Source of the DNA: JACVRW01 sp963813495
Lineage (GTDB): Bacteria > Actinomycetota > Thermoleophilia > Solirubrobacterales > Thermoleophilaceae
Direction: 5' to 3'
Assembly (NCBI GenBank): GCA_963813495.1
Contig: CAWEZC010000010.1
Span: 372,001-436,000, forward strand
DNA: 64,000 bases
The position numbers were made by a program, and so were the translations under genes. Below the pieces are notes generated by a model. The model was not told the origin of the DNA, searched no databases, and saw only the letters and a program-made list of their open reading frames with translations. Shown one piece after another: positions 60,029 through 64,000 of this stretch (the stretch's first letter is position 1; each line of letters begins with the position of its first letter).

Positions 60029-61651
60029 GTGGCTCTTGAGGACGGCGCAAACACTGCCTACGGTGGGGATCCGGCAGGGCGGGCGCAAGTATCGCTGTTG
60101 ACGGTGTTGCTTCGCCGCGCCCCGATCATCATCGTCGTCACGCTCCTGTGCGCAGGGGCCGCGGCCGCATTGGCGTATTCCAATCGCGACAGCTATGAAT
60201 CGACGGCCAAGCTGCTGTTCCGTCAGACGATCGGCCCCGAGCAGGCCGCCCAGGGGCTGATCCCGGGGGCGCCCGACGCCGACAACCTGGCTCAAAACAA
60301 CGTCGCTGTGGTCGACTCGCGGCGGGTAGCGTTGGAAACCGCGAAGCAACTCGGCGACGTATCAGCCGACGAGGTGGAGGACGACGTGGTGGTCGCGGGC
60401 CAGAAGGACAGTGACGTGGTCAACGTCACCGCGACTGCGAGCTCACCTGAGCGTGCCGCAGAGCTGGCGAACGCGTACGCCGAGACGGCGGAAAGCCAGG
60501 CCCGCGCCGATCAGCGTCGCCGGACGCTCGCGAACCTGCAGAGCGTGACCAGGCAGCTGCGCCGGCTCTCGCCCGAGCAGCGTCGCGGCCAAGCCGGGTC
60601 GGACCTGCGTTCACGGCAAAACACGTTGCGCACGCTGGCAGACGCGGGCGTGGGCAGCCCGCAGATCATTCAGCCCGCCTATCCGCCTGAGGACAAGACG
60701 GGCAGGCCAGTCGAGACAATCTTGCTCGGCGTCCTCTTCGGCCTGATCCTCGGTGTAGGGCTCGCGCTGCTCCGCGACCAGATGGATCGGCGGCTTCACC
60801 AGATCGCCGACGTCTCCTCCGCATTCGACGCTTCTGTGCTCGCCACGGTTCCGAGGCATCGCAAGCTCAAACGCCACGTCCCTTTCAGCGAGCTTCCCGC
60901 GGATGTCGCCGAGGCCTTCCGGATGCTCCAGATGAACCTGCGCTTCGGTCCCGGACCCCCGTTCGCAGCGTCCTCGTCACCTCTTCACGCGCCGGCGAGG
61001 GCAAGACCACCGTGGCGTGGAACCTGGCTTGCGCGGCCGCGTCCTCCGGTCTCTCGGTCACGCTCGTGGAGGCGGACCTACGTCGCCCCAGGCTGGCCGA
61101 GCGCTACGGTCTCGAAGCCGGCCCCCGGTCTGTCTGAGGTGCTGCGCGGCGAGGTGCTGATTGCCAACGCCCTCCAGAGTGTCTCCACGGCTGCGGGCGA
61201 GCCCGGCACCAATGGCCACCTGCGTTCCCTCAACGTGCTCACGGCCGGTGATCCCCCGCCCGATCCGTGGGCGCTGATGCAGTCATCCGCGATGGTGCGC
61301 GTGCTCGAAACGGTCTCACGTGATCTGTTGATCATCGACACACCGCCTATCCCGTACGTTGCCGACGCCATTGCCCTGGTGCGTCGGGTCGACGGCGTGC
61401 TGATCTGCGCGTCGGTCGACTCCACTAGCGGTGAGGAAGCCGCGGGACTTCGCGATCAGCTCAGGTCCCTCGACGCCTGGGTTGTCGGTGTGGTCGCCAA
61501 CGGGGGTTCGGGCGCGACGGGATACGCGTATGCGGCGCCTTCCGCCGGCTTGGACTGGTCCCCTCCCGTGCCTGGGACAGGGCGATTCCCCGCGCCTCGC
61601 TCAGGGCGCCTCGAGAAACGCAGCGAGGACGTCCCCTCCGGGCGAGCCTAG
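60029..61651 (+). CDS. Polysaccharide co-polymerase with tyrosine-kinase domain (Wzz/Wzc-like); paired frameshift hides the P-loop
   Basis: The 540-aa open frame has a Wzz domain (helices at about 30-50 and 232-252, with the periplasmic part between) and a BY-kinase-like C-terminal region (LLIIDTPPIPYVADAIALVRRVDGVLIC). Between about 60955 and 61127 the open frame has no homology, but the next frame reads SVLVTSSRAGEGKTTVAWNLA and TLVEADLRRPRLAERYG, the Walker A and A' motifs. Both shift points lie in runs of C (ACCCCC near 60957, GCCCCC near 61127), so two homopolymer errors are likely. The corrected protein is a normal Wzc-type regulator. No C-terminal tyrosine cluster is seen. Confidence 0.85.
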   Translation: MALEDGANTAYGGDPAGRAQVSLLTVLLRRAPIIIVVTLLCAGAAAALAYSNRDSYESTAKLLFRQTIGPEQAAQGLIPGAPDADNLAQNNVAVVDSRRVALETAKQLGDVSADEVEDDVVVAGQKDSDVVNVTATASSPERAAELANAYAETAESQARADQRRRTLANLQSVTRQLRRLSPEQRRGQAGSDLRSRQNTLRTLADAGVGSPQIIQPAYPPEDKTGRPVETILLGVLFGLILGVGLALLRDQMDRRLHQIADVSSAFDASVLATVPRHRKLKRHVPFSELPADVAEAFRMLQMNLRFGPGPPFAASSSPLHAPARARPPWRGTWLARPRPPVSRSRSWRRTYVAPGWPSATVSKPAPGLSEVLRGEVLIANALQSVSTAAGEPGTNGHLRSLNVLTAGDPPPDPWALMQSSAMVRVLETVSRDLLIIDTPPIPYVADAIALVRRVDGVLICASVDSTSGEEAAGLRDQLRSLDAWVVGVVANGGSGATGYAYAAPSAGLDWSPPVPGTGRFPAPRSGRLEKRSEDVPSGRA

Positions 61652-61652
61652 T

Positions 61653-63128
61653 TCAGCGCCCGCGCGAGGGGTACTCGCCGCTCCGCCGGCTGAGCACGTA
61701 GGGGATCGTCCGAGCCAGGATCTTCGCGTCGAGCCAGAGCGACCAGTTCGCGCAGTACAGGTAGTCGATCTTGACCATGTCGCTCATGGGCACTCGGCTC
61801 GAGCCCAGGATCTGCCACGGCCCGGTCATGCCCGGGGCCACGTGGTGGCGGCGGCGCTGCCAGCCGGAGAAGAGACGGTCCTCGTCGACCACCAGGGGTC
61901 GCGGCCCGACCAGGCTCATGTCACCCGTGAGGACATTGAAGAGCTGTGGAAGCTCATCCAGCGACAGGCGGCGCAACAGCCGTCCCACGCGAGTGATGCG
62001 AGGATCGTCGGCGATCTTGAACAGCGGCGCGGGTGCCTCGTTTCGCTCCAGCAGTTCCTGTTTGCGCTCGTCGGCGTCACTGACCATCGTGCGGAACTTG
62101 AGCAACCAGAACTCGTTGCCGTGGCGGCCCACCCGCGTCTGGCGGTAGAGCACGCCGCCGGGTGAGCTCAGCTTCACCGCGAGGGCGATGAGCACCAGCG
62201 TGGGCGTCAGAACGAAGATCAGCCCGACCCCGACGACGATGTCGAAGACCCGCTTCAACAGCCTCGATGAAGGCGACAGTCCGAAGCCGCGCACGCCGAG
62301 TAGCACCTGGCCGCCGAGATCGTCGAACTCCACCGATGTGCCGACGACCTCCAGCATGCGCGGCAGAACGGCCACCCGGACCCCACAGGCGGTGGCCAAG
62401 CGAACGGTGTCGACAACGTCCTCGCCGTCCTCATGCCGAGGGGCGACGATTACGCGCTCGACGCGGTGCTGCTCCAGCACCGCCGCCAGCTCGTCGATGG
62501 TGCCGAGCAGCTTGTCGGGGGGCTCGGCGCGGTCCGGGCGAGCCGAAACCCGGCCGACCACAGTGGCGCCCAGACGTGGATCCTCCGCCAGCTTGCGCTT
62601 GACGAGCGTGGCGGCCGCCGCGTCGCCCACCACCAGCACCCGATCGGGCTCGGTGCTGCGGACCACGATGAATCGCGCCCCCGCCCTGAAGGCGAGCAGC
62701 GCTCCGGTAACGGCCCCCCAGAGCAGCAACGGGTGTGAGCGGCCCATGAACTCGATGCCCTGGACGGCCTCCACCAGCAGCACGAACATCGCCGCGACGG
62801 CAACGAGCACCGGGGCCTCGTCGAGGGTCGTCTTGTGCAGGACGTACTGATCGCGGTCGTAGAGCCCGGCGGCCTTGCTCAGCAGCAGATAGAAGGGCAG
62901 TAGCACCGCCAGCCATAGGGTGAGCCGGGCGTCGCTCAACGCCGCGACCGCGAGCAGGGACACCGTCACAGCCGAGAGGTCGGCGGCGACCAGCGCCAGG
63001 CGCGCCACTCCCTCGCGGCGCCGGGCACGCAGGTGCTGGCCCATCGGCTCGGGGGGCGGATCCGCCACGGCCAGCCGAGCCAGCGTCAGGTCGGCCAGCT
63101 CGGCGTCGGTCAGATGGGTGTCGGGCAT
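61653..63128 (-). CDS. Polyprenyl-phosphate sugar-1-phosphate transferase (WbaP/CpsE-like)
   Basis: A 491-aa initiating transferase. About four N-terminal helices (66-190) and a CoA-binding-like domain (VLVVGDAAAATLVKRKL) are followed by the catalytic bacterial sugar transferase domain: KRVFDIVVGVGLIFVLTPTL, LLKFRTMVSDADERK and LSLDELPQLFNVLTGDMSLVGPRPLV. It places the first sugar on undecaprenyl phosphate. ATG 63128 (MPDTHLTDAELADL) is chosen as the start; upstream codons are not conserved-looking. It ends 1 nt from the convergent co-polymerase gene. A second enzyme of the same family lies directly upstream. Confidence 0.94.
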   Translation of the reverse strand: MPDTHLTDAELADLTLARLAVADPPPEPMGQHLRARRREGVARLALVAADLSAVTVSLLAVAALSDARLTLWLAVLLPFYLLLSKAAGLYDRDQYVLHKTTLDEAPVLVAVAAMFVLLVEAVQGIEFMGRSHPLLLWGAVTGALLAFRAGARFIVVRSTEPDRVLVVGDAAAATLVKRKLAEDPRLGATVVGRVSARPDRAEPPDKLLGTIDELAAVLEQHRVERVIVAPRHEDGEDVVDTVRLATACGVRVAVLPRMLEVVGTSVEFDDLGGQVLLGVRGFGLSPSSRLLKRVFDIVVGVGLIFVLTPTLVLIALAVKLSSPGGVLYRQTRVGRHGNEFWLLKFRTMVSDADERKQELLERNEAPAPLFKIADDPRITRVGRLLRRLSLDELPQLFNVLTGDMSLVGPRPLVVDEDRLFSGWQRRRHHVAPGMTGPWQILGSSRVPMSDMVKIDYLYCANWSLWLDAKILARTIPYVLSRRSGEYPSRGR

Positions 63129-63150
63129 GGACTGTTCGGCCTTCGCTCGC

Positions 63151-64000
63151 TCAGTACGCCCCGCGCGCCCCGAAGATCGCCGACACCGTCCGGAACAGGA
63201 TCTTGATGTCCTTGCGCAGGCTGTAGTTCTCCACGTACTCGCGCTCAACGGCCATGCGCTCCTGGAAGTTGAGCTGCCCGCGGCCGTGAACTTGCATAGG
63301 TCCTGTCAAGCCGGGGCGCATCTGCAGGCGGAAGCGCTGCGTCTCGCCGTAACGCTCCACCAGCCACAGTTCCTCGGGGCGTGGCCCCACCAGGCTCATG
63401 TCGCCGCGCAGGACGTTGAGGAGCTGAGGCAGCTCGTCCAGGCTCGTGCGCCGCAGGAAGCGGCCCACGCGGGTGACGCGCGGGTCCTTGCGCAGCTTGA
63501 ACATCGGCTCGGTCAGCTCGTCGACCGAGATGACCTCGGAGATCCGCTCCTCGGCGTCGTGGCACATCGTGCGGAACTTGGCGATCCGGAACGGCCTGCC
63601 GTGGCGCCCGGCGCGCAGCTGGGTGAACAGCGCCGGCCCGCGGGAGTCGAGCCGGACGGCGATCGCGATGAGCACCAGCAGCGGGAACAGCACCACGAGG
63701 GCAGAGACCGAGAGGATCACGTCGAGCGCTCGCTTGATCGCCATCGTCGAGGGCGATGTGCCCCAGGTGCGGTACTCGATCACCGGCATCTCGGCGATGT
63801 GGTTGAGCTCGACCGCCGTGCCGAGCATGGCTCGCATCGGCGGAACCACGCTCAGCTTGATCCCGCCCGAGCGGCAGGCCGAGACCACGTGGGCGAGCGT
63901 GCCCTCATCGAGCTCCGCCACGGCCAGCACCACGCGCTCCACGCGCGCCTCGGCCAGCAGCCATTGGAGGTCCTCCTGGGAGAGCTCGCTCAGGCGCTCG
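63151..64000 (-). CDS. Second polyprenyl-phosphate sugar transferase (partial, runs off the window)
   Basis: The frame is open to the window edge, so only the last 282 codons are seen (including QEDLQWLLAEARVERVVLAVAEL at the start). The catalytic domain is complete: IKRALDVILSVSALVVLFPLLV, RIAKFRTMCHDAEERISEV and TSLDELPQLLNVLRGDMSLVGPRPEEL, ending FRTVSAIFGARGAY. It is a close relative of the preceding-position gene and both should start glycan synthesis on a polyprenyl carrier. The two genes are 22 nt apart on the same strand and probably form an operon. Having two such enzymes suggests two repeat units or two starting sugars. Confidence 0.92.
   Translation of the reverse strand, partial: ERLSELSQEDLQWLLAEARVERVVLAVAELDEGTLAHVVSACRSGGIKLSVVPPMRAMLGTAVELNHIAEMPVIEYRTWGTSPSTMAIKRALDVILSVSALVVLFPLLVLIAIAVRLDSRGPALFTQLRAGRHGRPFRIAKFRTMCHDAEERISEVISVDELTEPMFKLRKDPRVTRVGRFLRRTSLDELPQLLNVLRGDMSLVGPRPEELWLVERYGETQRFRLQMRPGLTGPMQVHGRGQLNFQERMAVEREYVENYSLRKDIKILFRTVSAIFGARGAY

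Noticed and set aside
1..64000. tRNA genes, insertion sequences or phage att sites
   Set aside because: No cloverleaf-like sequence, transposase motif or terminal inverted repeat was seen in the intergenic stretches by eye; a tRNAscan and IS search would settle it.

Overview
This 64-kb window is from a high-GC actinobacterium. The group 1h-type [NiFe] hydrogenase, the radical SAM protein of the mycobacterial Rv2578c type with a Gram-positive LexA box, the frequent GTG starts, and the many genes with a TANNNT box 6-9 nt before the start codon (leaderless expression) all point that way. The gene order suggests class Thermoleophilia (Solirubrobacterales-like); that placement is inference. No tRNA, rRNA, CRISPR array or insertion sequence was seen.

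Layout. (1) 1-10768: the downstream part of a hydrogenase operon on the + strand: small subunit end, large subunit, a NifU/Rieske-like protein, three uncharacterised proteins, maturation protease, hypA, hypB, a double-SIS protein, hypF and a 100-aa unknown. Most junctions are 4-nt GTGA overlaps. hypC, hypD and hypE are not in the window. (2) 10802-16581: prfA, prmC, tsaC, glyA, a hemolysin III-type membrane protein and a WecA/MraY-type sugar-phosphate transferase. (3) 16583-22907: a LexA-box radical SAM gene, yjbQ, two c-di-GMP genes (GGDEF; GGDEF plus HD-GYP), then a minus-strand group of PPK2, a CYTH-fold protein and a secreted GH26-like protein. (4) 23189-30692: a complete F1Fo ATP synthase operon (I-like, B, E, F, H, A, G, D, C) with hairpins between its distal genes. 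(5) 30827-33793: an APC permease and an EamA-permease/methyltransferase fusion.

(6) 33777-39825 is the most distinctive region: a lasso-peptide gene cluster. On the minus strand, in transcription order, are ABC ATPase, ABC permease, PqqD-like leader binder (B1), asparagine-synthetase-like cyclase (C), a 51-aa precursor (A), an HPr-kinase-like enzyme (K) and the B2 leader peptidase. A nucleotidyltransferase is divergent on the + strand. The precursor has a plausible Gly32-Asp40 nine-residue ring. The two divergent transcripts appear to start from overlapping leaderless promoters in a 28-nt gap.

(7) 39919-46914: two tandem VOC proteins, an enoyl-CoA hydratase and an AidB-like acyl-CoA dehydrogenase, a secreted glycosidase and a PhoD-like phosphatase. 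(8) 46962-64000: an exopolysaccharide locus with Wzx flippase, several glycosyltransferases, O-antigen-ligase-like polymerase, acetyltransferase, Wzz/tyrosine-kinase co-polymerase and two polyprenyl-phosphate sugar transferases, plus secreted glycosidases, an aldo/keto reductase and a GMC oxidoreductase.

From about 36.7 to 61.2 kb many genes are interrupted by frameshifts, densest at 47-57 kb, while 1-36 kb is clean. In two genes the shifts come in compensating pairs that hide intact catalytic motifs, and in one of these both sit in C-runs. Indel errors in the assembly are therefore more likely than gene decay, and protein calls in that stretch should be read with this in mind.
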